In this document: positions 33,852 through 42,829 of the stretch, piece by piece
How the letters are laid out: each line of letters starts with the position of its first letter
Position numbering within the stretch: position 1 is the first letter of the stretch
NCBI GenBank assembly: GCA_039584255.1
Contig: JBDGYE010000008.1
Coordinates: 15,076 to 79,075 of the forward strand
Reading direction: 5' to 3'
Source of the DNA: JBDGYE01 sp039584255
Lineage (GTDB): Bacteria; Gemmatimonadota; Gemmatimonadetes; Palauibacterales; Palauibacteraceae
DNA length: 64,000 nucleotides
The notes under the pieces: model-generated
The model's database searches: none
Told to the model about the DNA's origin: nothing
The model's input: the letters and a program-made list of their open reading frames with translations, nothing else
Position numbers and translations under genes: made by a program

Positions 33852-34841
33852 ATGACCATGGCTGCCTACCGATCCGACGCGCCAGATTCTGGGGGTCTCG
33901 GGACCCGAGCGGCGGGGTACGCGGCGGCGCTGGCGGCCGGAACGCTCTGGGGAACCACGGGCCCCCTCAGTGCGGCCCTGTACGCCGTGGGAGCGGAGAT
34001 CACAGGGGTAGGCTTCTGGCGAATCGCCATCGCCACCCTCGGCCTGCTGATCTTTGGCCTGGCGCGACCCGCACTGTTGCGGATCGACCGGCGGGGTCTG
34101 CTGCTGGTAGGCTTGGGCGGAGGCGCCATGGTAGCCGTCTTCGAGGTGGCCTATCAGTACGCCATTGCCGGAGTCGGTGTGGCCGGCGCCGCGGCGCTCC
34201 TGTACACCGCGCCAGTCCTGGTGGCGATCCTGGCAAGGCTCTTCCTGGCCGAGCGCCTTACTGTCGTGCGGCTGGTGCTCGCCGTGGGAGTGATGGTCGG
34301 CGCTGCTCTCACCGTAGCGGGCGGAAGCGGCTTCGACGAGCTGTTCGAATCTCGTGAAGCGGGCCTGGCCGCGGGATTGACGGGCGGGCTCATGGCGGCC
34401 GGAGCCTATGCAGGCACGACGCTGATCGCCCGGTACGCAGTGCCGCGATACGGTGCCGTCCGTGTTCTCTTCCTCGAGCTGTCCGGTGGTACGTTCCTGC
34501 TGGCGGTTCTCCTGCCCCTTACCGGAAACACACCGGCGCCGCCCTCGACCGCTGGAGGGTGGGTCTTCATCCTCCTTTTGGCGTTGGGCGCCGTACTCGG
34601 AGCCAACTTCTTGTTCTTCGCCGCGCTGAAGCGGATCGAAGCCGCCCCCACTGCGGTGGCCGCCACGATCGAGCCGGTAGTGGCAGCGGTACTGGCGCTA
34701 GTTTTGTTCGGCCATGGACTCACCGCGGCGGGGTGGCTCGGACTAGGGCTTGTCGTGGCGAGCGTCGCGGCCGGCTACCTGAGGGAGACTAGCCCCGGGG
34801 ACGAGGCCCTTGCGCCGACCGCGGAGAGGCGCGACACGTGA
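33852..34841 (+). CDS. EamA/DMT-family transporter
   Basis: A 329-residue inner-membrane protein with about ten helices made of two EamA repeats, one covering roughly residues 20-155 and the other 165-300. The first contains LAAGTLWGTTGPLSAALYAVGA and the second FFAALKRIEAAPTAVAATIEPVVAAVLALVLFGHGLT, which are typical of drug/metabolite exporters. The start is the ATG at 33852, without a clear ribosome-binding site. The frame is open earlier but in sequence unlike the family. The exported substrate cannot be deduced. It converges with the SDR gene. Confidence 0.88.
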   Translation: MTMAAYRSDAPDSGGLGTRAAGYAAALAAGTLWGTTGPLSAALYAVGAEITGVGFWRIAIATLGLLIFGLARPALLRIDRRGLLLVGLGGGAMVAVFEVAYQYAIAGVGVAGAAALLYTAPVLVAILARLFLAERLTVVRLVLAVGVMVGAALTVAGGSGFDELFESREAGLAAGLTGGLMAAGAYAGTTLIARYAVPRYGAVRVLFLELSGGTFLLAVLLPLTGNTPAPPSTAGGWVFILLLALGAVLGANFLFFAALKRIEAAPTAVAATIEPVVAAVLALVLFGHGLTAAGWLGLGLVVASVAAGYLRETSPGDEALAPTAERRDT

Positions 34842-34861
34842 CTCTGCGCGTGGCGGCGGGC

Positions 34862-35659
34862 TCAGTCGGCTCCGACGGAGTGTGCCGCGATCCGGTCCAC
34901 CAGCGCGGGCGTGGCCAGCTTCATCCAGCGGCCCAGTTTGCCCTTCGCCGTCATCACGACCTGGCGGCGTCTCCGCCAGGCCGCGTCCAGTATGATGCGG
35001 GCACACTCATGCGCGCTCATGACGCGTCCTGCCGTGCGGCCCTTCCCCCACCCGTGGCCCGACCCGACCGCTCGCTCGCGGATTCCGGTGTCCACGAAAC
35101 CGGGGTAGGCTACCGTCACGCTGACGCCCCTGTCGCGCAGCTCGATCCGCAGTGAATCAAAGAGCCCGGCCATGGCGTGCTTCGAGGCGGCATACCCGCT
35201 GCGCGTGGGCACACCGGTGAGGCCCGTCAGACTGGCCACGGCCACGAGCCGTCCACCCGAAGTGACCAAGTGGCGAAGGGCGTGGTGGGTGCAGTAGACG
35301 CTCCCGAAGTAGTTGACCTGCATCACGCGCTCGAGAGCGGAGACGTCGTCCAGCTCCTCGAACCGGGCGAGCATCGAGATGCCCGCATTGTTGATCAGCG
35401 TGTCGAGCCGCCCGTAGGCCTCGATCGCCGACTCTATCAGGCGACCGCAGTCGGACTCCGAGGTCACGTCGACGGCCACGGCGACTGCCTCACCACCCGC
35501 CGTGCGGCACCGGTCGGCCACGTCGTGCAGGAGGGCCTCGTCACGCGCTCCGAGGACCAGCAGTCCGCCGCGCTCGGCCAACTGAAGAGCCAGCTCGCGG
35601 CCGATTCCCCGGGATGCCCCGGTGATGACGACCACGTTCTCCCGGAAGGGCTTCCCCAT
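34862..35659 (-). CDS. Short-chain dehydrogenase/reductase
   Basis: A 265-residue classical SDR. The NAD(P)-binding TGASRGIG is near residues 13-20, the NNAG structural motif is present, the catalytic Ser lies in VAVASLTG, and the YAASK motif gives Tyr and Lys. C-terminal residues about 190-260 are charged and include GKGRTAGRVMSAHECARII. The residues after the second strand (GARDEALL) suggest NADP preference, which is a guess. The ATG at 35659 has GAGGAG seven bases upstream. It diverges from the creatininase-like gene, and the substrate is unknown. Confidence 0.88.
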   Translation of the reverse strand: MGKPFRENVVVITGASRGIGRELALQLAERGGLLVLGARDEALLHDVADRCRTAGGEAVAVAVDVTSESDCGRLIESAIEAYGRLDTLINNAGISMLARFEELDDVSALERVMQVNYFGSVYCTHHALRHLVTSGGRLVAVASLTGLTGVPTRSGYAASKHAMAGLFDSLRIELRDRGVSVTVAYPGFVDTGIRERAVGSGHGWGKGRTAGRVMSAHECARIILDAAWRRRRQVVMTAKGKLGRWMKLATPALVDRIAAHSVGAD

Positions 35660-35721
35660 ACGCACGCTCCTCGTTCTGGACTCGGTTGTCAGCCAACGGT
35701 TTCGCCGGCGGGGGCGTCTGC

Positions 35722-35727
35722 TACATT
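35722..35727 (+). promoter_or_regulatory. -10 box of the leaderless creatininase-like gene
   Basis: TACATT ends seven bases before the GTG at 35735, putting transcription start at the start codon. The -35 region (TTTCGC at 16 bases) is weak, so this is a partial promoter call. Confidence 0.4.
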
Positions 35728-35734
35728 AGCGTCC

Positions 35735-36457
35735 GTGGACACGACGACGAAACGTGAGAGGGCGGCACGTTTGGCGGCGCTCTCCTGGACGCAGGCAGCC
35801 GAATGGTTCCGGCGGGATCCGCGGCTTCTTCTGCCCGTGGGCACGTGCCTCCAGCACGGACCCCATCTTCCGCTGGGCACCGACACGCTGATCGTGGAGC
35901 GTCTGGCCGAGGACATCTCGTCACGCACGGGAATCCTGCTCGCGCCCACGCTCGCCTACGGCGTAACCTCGGAGACGGAGCGCGAGTACGCGGGGACCTC
36001 TTCTCTGGAACGAAAGACGCTCCATCGGGTCCTCAACGAGCTCGTCGACGGCTGGGAGCGCCAGGGTCTGGAGGAGATCATCCTGATGACGGCTCACGGA
36101 TACGGACCGCACATACAGGCTCTGGCCGCCGTTCTGGCCGACACGGTGCGTGTTAGGGCCGTGGACATTCACGCCATCGACATGACGGCGTACCTGGCCT
36201 CCAGGGACATGGCGGAGCACGCCGGCGAGATGGAGACGTCGCTCCTGCTCCATCTGGCGCCGGAGCTGGTTCGGTTGGAGGAGGGAGTCGACGAGATGCC
36301 GGAGAACGGCGACGGCCGGCCGACCGAGAAGGACGAGCCGGTTCCAGCGAGAGGTTCATCCGGCGTGGTGGGCAGGCCTTCACTGTCATCGGCCAAGACG
36401 GGCGAGCAGATCTATGCGTACCTGGTCGAATACATCTCGAGACGACTCGCGAGCTGA
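35735..36457 (+). CDS. Creatininase-family protein with an altered metal site
   Basis: A 240-residue protein of the creatininase/MftE amidohydrolase fold. The metal-binding block reads PVGTCLQHGPHLPLGTD, keeping His 41 and Asp 50. The usual Glu two residues before that His (EQHG in the family) is Leu 39 here. ILMTAHGYGPH and HAGEMETSLLLHL match the later family blocks. The Glu-to-Leu change may alter or abolish the second metal site. The GTG at 35735 is likely leaderless. It overlaps the next gene by 44 bases. Confidence 0.8.
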   Translation: MDTTTKRERAARLAALSWTQAAEWFRRDPRLLLPVGTCLQHGPHLPLGTDTLIVERLAEDISSRTGILLAPTLAYGVTSETEREYAGTSSLERKTLHRVLNELVDGWERQGLEEIILMTAHGYGPHIQALAAVLADTVRVRAVDIHAIDMTAYLASRDMAEHAGEMETSLLLHLAPELVRLEEGVDEMPENGDGRPTEKDEPVPARGSSGVVGRPSLSSAKTGEQIYAYLVEYISRRLAS

Positions 36458-37163
36458 GCCGAGGCTCGGTCTGGCGCTGGCGGTCGCGTGGGCGGCCCTG
36501 ATCTGCGGCCCCGGTTGGGCGGCGGCTCAGGGAAGGGCCACGTTGGACGCGGGCCAGTTCGAAATACTCTCCGGCGACCGCGTCGTGGGAACCGAGACGT
36601 TCGCCATCCGTCGCCAGGGCGACGAGTATATGGCGGTGGGCAGGCTGACGATCGAGGGCGGGCCGGACGCTCTGCGCTCGGTGGAGCTCGGGCTCCGCGC
36701 TGACGCCGATTTCCTGCCCCGCAGGTACGAGTTGCGCTCTCTGGAGGGCCGGCCGACCAACCTGGCCGTCGGCCGGTCCGGAAGACGACTGCGGCTCACG
36801 AATTCGACGGAAGAGGGAGAGCGGCTGACGGAGTTCCTCGCCGGGCCGGAGATGGTCCTTCTCGAACGCGGAGTGGCGCACCATTATTTCTTTCTCGTGC
36901 AACGCCTGGCGAGGCACCGGGACCCGGCCGGGGCGACTCTCTCGGCGTTGGTTCCCGCTGAGGGGAGGCAAGTCTCGGTTCGGGTGAGGGGCGTTGCGCA
37001 GGACGATCTGCAGATAGGTGGTCGCACCGTTTCCGCGCGGCGCTATGATCTGGAAGTGGCCCAGGAGCCGGTATCAGTCTGGGTCGACGGGGACGCGGGC
37101 CGGGTGCTCCGGGTAGCGGTATCGACCCGCGGCTGGTCTGCCACACGGGTTCCGAAGGAGTGA
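36414..37163 (+). CDS. Exported protein of unknown function (DUF3108/DUF6134-like)
   Basis: A 249-residue protein with a signal peptide (hydrophobic 18-35, ending AAAQ). The mature domain is beta-rich: FEILSGDRVVGTETFAIRRQGDEY, ELGLRADADFLPRRYELR and VWVDGDAGRVLRVAV. It resembles envelope proteins that sense a lipid or polysaccharide surface (the DUF3108 style VGTETF start), but I cannot confirm a family. The ATG at 36414 sits inside the creatininase gene with a weak GAGC site. A Yip1-like membrane protein follows at three bases, so the two may work together. Confidence 0.7.
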   Translation: MRTWSNTSRDDSRAEPRLGLALAVAWAALICGPGWAAAQGRATLDAGQFEILSGDRVVGTETFAIRRQGDEYMAVGRLTIEGGPDALRSVELGLRADADFLPRRYELRSLEGRPTNLAVGRSGRRLRLTNSTEEGERLTEFLAGPEMVLLERGVAHHYFFLVQRLARHRDPAGATLSALVPAEGRQVSVRVRGVAQDDLQIGGRTVSARRYDLEVAQEPVSVWVDGDAGRVLRVAVSTRGWSATRVPKE

Positions 37164-37166
37164 GCG

Positions 37167-37886
37167 ATGAGTGACGAGACAGGGGGCGGCCACGGGCCGG
37201 AAGCGGACGAGCGGCAGACGTCGGTTCCCAATCTGGCGGTGCGCGTCGTCCAGGTATTCACCTCTCCGGCCGCCCTGTTCGATCGGCTCAAGACGAGCCC
37301 GGTCTGGGTAGACGCCGTCGTCCTGATCGTAGTTCTGGGCCTGATCGTGCAGGTATTGATCCCCGAGGAGCTGATCCGGGAGGCGATCCTGGCGCGGATC
37401 CCGAGCGACGCATCTCCCGAGCAGGTGGAGGCGGCGCAGGGGATGGTCGGAGTCGCCAGCACGGTCCGCTGGATCGCCACGGTCGTCTTACCTCCCGTCA
37501 TGATCGCCATCATCGCCGGGGTGCTGCTGCTCATCTTCAACGTGCTTCGGGGCGGCGACGCGAGCTTCAGACAGCTTTATTCAGCGACGGCGCACGCGAA
37601 TCTGATCCCCGCCGTCGGAGGGCTCGTCACGCTACCCCTGATTCTGGCGCGCCAGGAGCTGCAGACGACGCTGGCTCTGCACTTGTTCGCGCCTGGTCTG
37701 GACACCGGCACCTATGCGTATCGCTTCCTCAGTGGCATAGGCCTGTTCGGGGTGTGGGCCACCGTAGTACTGGGTATCGCGGTCAGCCGGCTGTACCCCA
37801 AGGTCTCGGCGGGAAGTGCGATCGCGATTCTTCTTCTGCTGTACGTCCTCGCGAAAGCGGTGATGGCAGTGGGAGGAGCTGCCTGA
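37167..37886 (+). CDS. Yip1/DUF1282-family integral membrane protein
   Basis: A 239-residue protein with about five membrane helices (near residues 47-66, 108-130, 150-167, 191-211 and 216-236). The cytoplasmic N-terminus contains RVVQVFTSPAALFDRLK, the typical pre-helix segment of bacterial Yip1 proteins. An AAGGAG site six bases before the ATG fixes the start. Function is unknown. The preceding gene shares the transcript. The next gene (MacA-like) is 188 bases away, in a gap with no clear terminator or promoter. Confidence 0.85.
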   Translation: MSDETGGGHGPEADERQTSVPNLAVRVVQVFTSPAALFDRLKTSPVWVDAVVLIVVLGLIVQVLIPEELIREAILARIPSDASPEQVEAAQGMVGVASTVRWIATVVLPPVMIAIIAGVLLLIFNVLRGGDASFRQLYSATAHANLIPAVGGLVTLPLILARQELQTTLALHLFAPGLDTGTYAYRFLSGIGLFGVWATVVLGIAVSRLYPKVSAGSAIAILLLLYVLAKAVMAVGGAA

Positions 37887-38074
37887 ATCGGCACGCCGCT
37901 CGGATTCTCACTGGGGACCAACGGCAACCCACACTCGGGTGTTCTAAAGGTCGCCAAATGAACCGAGTTGCCGCCGGTTAGGAAGGTGCAGGCGGCTGAA
38001 ACCCGACCCCAGCACTCTCCGTACTCCGAGTGTAAGGAGGCAAGCCACTAACGCAATGCCGGGGAAAGAGATAA

Positions 38075-39373
38075 ATGTCCCTTAAGCGTAAGATCCTGAT
38101 CGGACTAGGCGTGGCTGTAGTCTTGGCAGTCATGGCCATCCTCTCTCTGAGCGGCGGCAGTGGGAACAGGGTTGCCGTTCGCGTTGAGGAGGTGGAGCGC
38201 CGGGACCTTGTGGCCAGGGTCACGGCCACCGGATACATAGAGCCCAGGACGTCGGTGGACATCAGCGCCGATGTGTCCGGGCGCGTCGTGGAGCTGACTG
38301 TAGAGGAAGGGGACGACGTCGAGGAGGGCGAACTCCTTCTGGTCATCGATCCAGCTCGTTTCGAGGCGGCGCTGCAGAGGGCGGGGGCTGCCCTCTCCGA
38401 GGCCGAGGCGCGGGAGGCCCAAGCCCGAGGCAACTACCGGCAGGCCCAGCGGGACTGGGATCGCATCCGGCAGCTGAAGGAAGCGGTCGCGAACATGGTC
38501 ACCGACTCCGAGTTCGAGCAGGCTCGTACCAACGCCGAGGTACAGGAGGCCCTCTGGGAGTCGGCCAAGCATGGCGTGGACATTGCGCGGGCCAGCGTCC
38601 GGGAGGCGGAGGATCAGCTGGCGAAGACGGTGATCGAGGCGCCCATGACCGGCCGCGTCACCAGGCTCAGTGTGGAGCGTGGCGAGACGGCGGTCGTGGG
38701 CACGATGAACAACCCGGGGAGCCTGCTGCTCACTGTCGCGGATCTCTCCGTCATGGAGGCCGTCATCGAGGTGGACGAGACGGACGTTCCGGAGATCTCG
38801 GTCGGCGACTCCACGATAGTCACCATCGACGCCTTCCCGGATCGCGAGTTCGACGGGCGCGTAACGAAGATCGGTAACAGTTCGATCCGGCCACGTACCT
38901 CGCTGCAGGCGAGTACTGCCGATCAGGCGATCGACTTCGAGGTCCGGGTCACGCTGGAGGATCCAGGTGTCGACTTGCGGACGGACCTCTCGGCGACGGC
39001 GGATGTGGTTACGGCCGTGCGTGAAGAGGCGCTTTCCATTCCCATCATCGCTCTGGCGCTGCTCGACCCAACCGAGTTCGAGCGGATTCCGACCGAGAGC
39101 GAGGAGATCCAATCGGATGAAGAGGCGCCCGCCGAAGACCTCGGGGAAGGAGATGACGAGCCCCTGGAGGGAGTTTTCGTGGTCGATGGCGACAGGGTCC
39201 GCTTCCGCCCGGTGGAGGTGGGAATCGCCGGCGACAATTACTTCGAGGTGCTGAGCGGCCTCGAAGAGGGCGAGCAGGTGGTCTCCGGGTCGTACCAGGC
39301 GATCCGCGAGCTCGAGGACGGCTCGCTGATCGAGATCGAGGAAGAAGACGGCGGAAGTGAATCGGGGTCGTGA
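38075..39373 (+). CDS. MacA/HlyD-type periplasmic adaptor of an ABC exporter
   Basis: A 432-residue membrane fusion protein with one N-terminal helix (about 6-24). A biotinyl-lipoyl-like half (YIEPRTSVDISADVSGRVVELTVEEGDDVEEGELLLVID), a long coiled-coil hairpin (about 88-175), the second lipoyl half (VIEAPMTGRVTRLSVERGE) and a beta-barrel domain follow. The C-terminal third has an acidic insert, a tail ending SLIEIEEEDGG, and the usual SGLEEGEQVVSG. The ATG has GGAAAGAG upstream. It is followed by an ATPase and two permeases, a MacAB-like tripartite exporter. Confidence 0.9.
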   Translation: MSLKRKILIGLGVAVVLAVMAILSLSGGSGNRVAVRVEEVERRDLVARVTATGYIEPRTSVDISADVSGRVVELTVEEGDDVEEGELLLVIDPARFEAALQRAGAALSEAEAREAQARGNYRQAQRDWDRIRQLKEAVANMVTDSEFEQARTNAEVQEALWESAKHGVDIARASVREAEDQLAKTVIEAPMTGRVTRLSVERGETAVVGTMNNPGSLLLTVADLSVMEAVIEVDETDVPEISVGDSTIVTIDAFPDREFDGRVTKIGNSSIRPRTSLQASTADQAIDFEVRVTLEDPGVDLRTDLSATADVVTAVREEALSIPIIALALLDPTEFERIPTESEEIQSDEEAPAEDLGEGDDEPLEGVFVVDGDRVRFRPVEVGIAGDNYFEVLSGLEEGEQVVSGSYQAIRELEDGSLIEIEEEDGGSESGS

Positions 39374-39443
39374 GCCCGCTGGCCGCACAGAACGGCCGCA
39401 GGATGCCCCACCCAGGTCGGAGAACGAATACAGGAACGGATAG

Positions 39444-40160
39444 ATGAGCGAAACGAACGACGTGGTGATCTTCACCCGCGACCTGGTCAAGGACTATCAG
39501 ATGGGCACCCAGGTCGTGCACGCCCTGCGGGGCGTCGACCTGGACATCCGGCGCAACGAGTACATTGCCATCATGGGCCCCTCCGGGTCGGGGAAGTCGA
39601 CTCTGATGAACCTCATCGGCTGCCTGGATACACCGACCTCGGGCGAGTACGTCCTGAACGGACAGGCGGTCCAAGATCTGGACGACGACGAGCTGGCGCG
39701 GATCCGGAACCGCGAGATCGGGTTCGTCTTCCAGACGTTCAACCTGCTGCCGCGTGCGACGGCCCTGCACAACGTAGAGCTTCCTCTCATCTACGCCGGT
39801 GTCCACGCCAGAGAACGCGGAAAGCGGGCCCGGGGGGCGTTGGAAAAGGTGGATCTCGCCGACCGGATGGACCACAAGCCCAACGAGCTCTCGGGCGGCC
39901 AGCGGCAACGCGTGGCGATCGCGCGGGCTCTGGTCAACGATCCCTCGATCCTCCTTGCCGACGAACCGACCGGAAACCTCGACTCGGTAACATCGGAGGA
40001 AATCATGACCGTGTTCGACGCGCTCCGTGACACCGGCCAGACGATCATCATGGTTACGCACGAGCCGCACATCACTGCGCATGCGGAACGAGTGATCACC
40101 CTGCGCGACGGAATGATCGAGTCCCACGACGCGCCGAAGACGGCCCCCGTGGGGGCCTGA
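39444..40160 (+). CDS. ABC transporter ATP-binding subunit (MacB/LolD type)
   Basis: A 238-residue ATPase with Walker A GPSGSGKST, the Q-loop in FVFQTFNLLPRATALHNVELPL, signature LSGGQRQRVAIARALVNDPSI, Walker B LLADEPTGNLDS and H-loop VTHEPH. The LPRATALHNVELPLIYAG stretch is typical of MacB/LolD/FtsE-like subfamilies that work with FtsX-fold permeases. It lies 70 bases after the adaptor and 38 bases before the first permease. Confidence 0.95.
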   Translation: MSETNDVVIFTRDLVKDYQMGTQVVHALRGVDLDIRRNEYIAIMGPSGSGKSTLMNLIGCLDTPTSGEYVLNGQAVQDLDDDELARIRNREIGFVFQTFNLLPRATALHNVELPLIYAGVHARERGKRARGALEKVDLADRMDHKPNELSGGQRQRVAIARALVNDPSILLADEPTGNLDSVTSEEIMTVFDALRDTGQTIIMVTHEPHITAHAERVITLRDGMIESHDAPKTAPVGA

Positions 40161-40198
40161 GCGGCCGGCCGACCGGCAAGATAAGGAGCGGCGAGGCG

Positions 40199-41443
40199 GT
40201 GAGGATCCTCGAGGGAATCTGGATCGCGCTCCAGCAGATCCGGGCGCACAAGCTGAAGTCTGCCTTCACTCTGATCGGAGTCATCATCGGGATCACCTTT
40301 CTGATTGCCGTGATCACGGTCGTGGAAGGCGTGAATCGGTACGTACAGGACGATTTCGCAGGCTCGATCTTCGGGGTGAACACCTTCACCGTCGTGCGCC
40401 GCAGCCAGGTGCAGACGGGTGCCGAGTCCGAGGAGCGGCGGCGGCGGCAGCTGCGCAACCCCTACCTCACGCTCCACGACGTCGAGGTCGTGCGGGCGGC
40501 CGTGCCCGATGCCTGGAGATTCTCTTACAGCAGCGACTCGTTCTCTCGGGAGGTCAACTACAAGGAACGGCGACGACGGAACATCCGTGTCATAGGGGGC
40601 TCGGAAGGCTACGAGACCATGCAGGGCTGGGACGTCGAGCAGGGTCGCGGCCTGACCCGTCTCGACGAGCGGAAGGCTTTCAAGGTTGCCGTCATCGGCG
40701 CCGAGATCGCAGAAAGGCTCTTTCCGGACGTCTCCCCGATCGGAAAGAGAATCCGGCTCGGCGCTCACCGTCTCGAGGTCGTCGGCGTTTGGGAAAAGCA
40801 GGGCGGGATGCTGGGAAACATCCGCGATGCCGCGGTCCTGATGCCGTACGCCACCTTCCGCCAGAACTTCTCTCGCGATCGACACCGGGTCGAGGACATC
40901 CAGGTGAAGATGCGGTCCGAAGAGGAGATGCAGGCGGCCATGCTGGAGGTCGAGGCGGCCCTCCGGCGTGACCGGCAGCTCCGCCCCGGCCAGGAGAACA
41001 ACTTCTGGCTCCAGACCTCCAGCGACCTGCTCAGCGCGTGGGAAACGATCAACCGGATTCTGTTCGCGGCGATCCCCGGACTCGTCTCGATTTCGCTCGT
41101 GGTGGGCGGGATCGTGATCATGAACATCATGCTCCTCTCGGTTGCCGGTCGGATCCGGGAGATTGGAGTGCGGAAGGCGCTCGGCGCGCGGCGCAGGGAC
41201 ATCCTCCTCCAGTTCCTGGCCGAGTCATCCACCCTGTCGATACTGGGAGCCGCTATAGGGGTGCTTCTGGGCATCGCGCTCGGCAAGGGGGTTGAGGCGC
41301 TGACGCCGCTGCCCGCATCCGTGCCGGCTTGGGCCATCGGCGTCTCGCTCACTCTGGGTCTGGTGGTCGGCATCGGTTCCGGCATCTATCCGGCCTACAG
41401 AGCCGCCAAACAGGATCCGATCGTGGCGCTGCGCTATGAGTAG
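40199..41443 (+). CDS. MacB-like ABC permease, first copy
   Basis: A 414-residue FtsX-fold permease with one N-terminal helix (about 22-41), a large periplasmic MacB_PCD domain (45-285) and three C-terminal helices. The C-terminal core has IPGLVSISLVVGGIVIMNIMLLSVAGRIREIGVRKALGARRRDIL, the coupling element contacting the ATPase, and ends YPAYRAAKQDPIVALRYE. The start is a GTG with AAGGAG upstream. It overlaps the second permease by eight bases, and the two should form the heterodimeric membrane unit. Confidence 0.93.
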   Translation: MRILEGIWIALQQIRAHKLKSAFTLIGVIIGITFLIAVITVVEGVNRYVQDDFAGSIFGVNTFTVVRRSQVQTGAESEERRRRQLRNPYLTLHDVEVVRAAVPDAWRFSYSSDSFSREVNYKERRRRNIRVIGGSEGYETMQGWDVEQGRGLTRLDERKAFKVAVIGAEIAERLFPDVSPIGKRIRLGAHRLEVVGVWEKQGGMLGNIRDAAVLMPYATFRQNFSRDRHRVEDIQVKMRSEEEMQAAMLEVEAALRRDRQLRPGQENNFWLQTSSDLLSAWETINRILFAAIPGLVSISLVVGGIVIMNIMLLSVAGRIREIGVRKALGARRRDILLQFLAESSTLSILGAAIGVLLGIALGKGVEALTPLPASVPAWAIGVSLTLGLVVGIGSGIYPAYRAAKQDPIVALRYE

Positions 41444-42731
41444 TCGGGGCAAGAAGGGCATGGGCGTCGCGGCGACGCTGCGGGAGGGTGTGGCCGTCGG
41501 TTTCGACTCGCTGCGCTCGAACAAGGTGCGCAGCGGACTCACCATTCTCGGGGTCACGATCGGAGTGATGGTCGTGATGGTCATGGCCGCGATGGTCCAG
41601 GGCCTGAACTCCAGCTTCAAGGATGTGATTGCGGCGGCCGGGCCTACGACGTTCTACGTGTGGCACGCGCCGGCGGGCGGGGGCGGGGGAGTGCAGACGG
41701 GCCTCGAGGAAGAGGAGAGCGAGTTCATGAAGAACCCGCCGCTCGATCCGCGGTCGGCCCGAGAGCTCGCCCGCCTGGAGGTAATTCGATACGCGACCCC
41801 AGGCGTCGATCTCTCGCAGATGGGCTACCACGCACAGGCCGGCGAGCAGGACGTCCGAATATCTCTGTACGGCGTCGATGCCAACTACATGGAGATCGAC
41901 GGGGGCGACCTGGCCGACGGTCGCTTCTTCACAGCCATCGAAGAGCAACGGCGACGGCCGGTGGCGGTGATCGACTCTGCTACCGCCCTCGACCTGTACC
42001 AGGGTAGCGACCCTCTCCTCAAGACGCTCAACCTAGGCCGGCCGGGCCTACGCAAGTCGCCATTCCAGTCGGTGGGCATATACCGGCCGCCGAAGAACCT
42101 CTTCGCAGGCCTCCAGTCGCACTACGTCTTCATTCCCTTCTCCGCGGCGATGAAGTACATGAGGGTCTGGGACCGGATGATCTGGTTCACCGTCCGGCCG
42201 CACGACGGGGTGACTATCGACGAGGCGCTCGAAGCCGTGCGAAGTCGCATGCGGCAGCTGCGGGGGCTCGGGCCCGGGCAAGCGGACAACTTCCACATGA
42301 TCACGCAGGACCAGATGATGGACTTCTGGGACCAGCTCACCGGGGTCTTCTTCGCCGTAATGGTGGCGCTCTCCGGTGTGGGCCTGCTCGTGGGAGGAGT
42401 CGGGGTGATCGGGATCATGATGATCTCCGTGACCGAGCGGACCCGGGAGATCGGTCTGCGCAAGTCGATGGGAGCGCGGCGCAGGGACCTCCTGTGGCAG
42501 TTCCTGGTGGAGGCGGCGACACTCACGCTTCTCGGGGGTGCGATCGGGATGGCGTTCGGGGGGCTCATCGTCTGGGCGGTGGCAAGTCTCACGCCCGTTC
42601 CCGCTTCGGTGCCCCTGTGGTCCGTTTTCGCAGCGCTCCTGGCCTCCATTCTCACGGGCGTCGGATTCGGCCTCTACCCCGCGGCCCGTGGAGCCGGGAT
42701 GGACCCGGTCGAGGCGTTGCGGTACGAGTAG
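41436..42731 (+). CDS. MacB-like ABC permease, second copy
   Basis: A 431-residue paralogue of the preceding permease. The N-terminus NKVRSGLTILGVTIGVMVVMVMAAMVQGLNS is the first helix. The periplasmic domain is about 50-295, and the last three helices carry VGVIGIMMISVTERTREIGLRKSMGARRRDLL, ending YPAARGAGMDPVEALRYE. The start ATG overlaps the first permease gene, so translation is coupled. Substrate cannot be read from sequence. MacB-type exporters move peptides, macrolides or lipids. Confidence 0.93.
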   Translation: MSSRGKKGMGVAATLREGVAVGFDSLRSNKVRSGLTILGVTIGVMVVMVMAAMVQGLNSSFKDVIAAAGPTTFYVWHAPAGGGGGVQTGLEEEESEFMKNPPLDPRSARELARLEVIRYATPGVDLSQMGYHAQAGEQDVRISLYGVDANYMEIDGGDLADGRFFTAIEEQRRRPVAVIDSATALDLYQGSDPLLKTLNLGRPGLRKSPFQSVGIYRPPKNLFAGLQSHYVFIPFSAAMKYMRVWDRMIWFTVRPHDGVTIDEALEAVRSRMRQLRGLGPGQADNFHMITQDQMMDFWDQLTGVFFAVMVALSGVGLLVGGVGVIGIMMISVTERTREIGLRKSMGARRRDLLWQFLVEAATLTLLGGAIGMAFGGLIVWAVASLTPVPASVPLWSVFAALLASILTGVGFGLYPAARGAGMDPVEALRYE

Positions 42732-42829
42732 AGGCTCGCGTCAGCAGGGGCTGACGGCGGTAGCGAGGCGCGAAGGCAATCTCCTGCTGTATCTTTCGGC
42801 CAGACCAGAGCCCTGAGGAGCGACGACGC

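Noticed and set aside
37887..38074. Promoter or terminator in the gap before the MacA-like gene
   Set aside because: Only weak 4-5 bp hairpins and no paired -35/-10 boxes were found, so nothing is annotated there.
38105..39490. 461-codon minus-strand frame opposite the MacA-like gene
   Set aside because: Mirror of an intact adaptor gene. Histidine- and arginine-rich composition is typical of antisense frames in GC-rich DNA.
39045..40127. 360-codon minus-strand frame opposite the ABC ATPase
   Set aside because: Overlaps the MacA-like and ATPase genes fully and has no recognisable motif.
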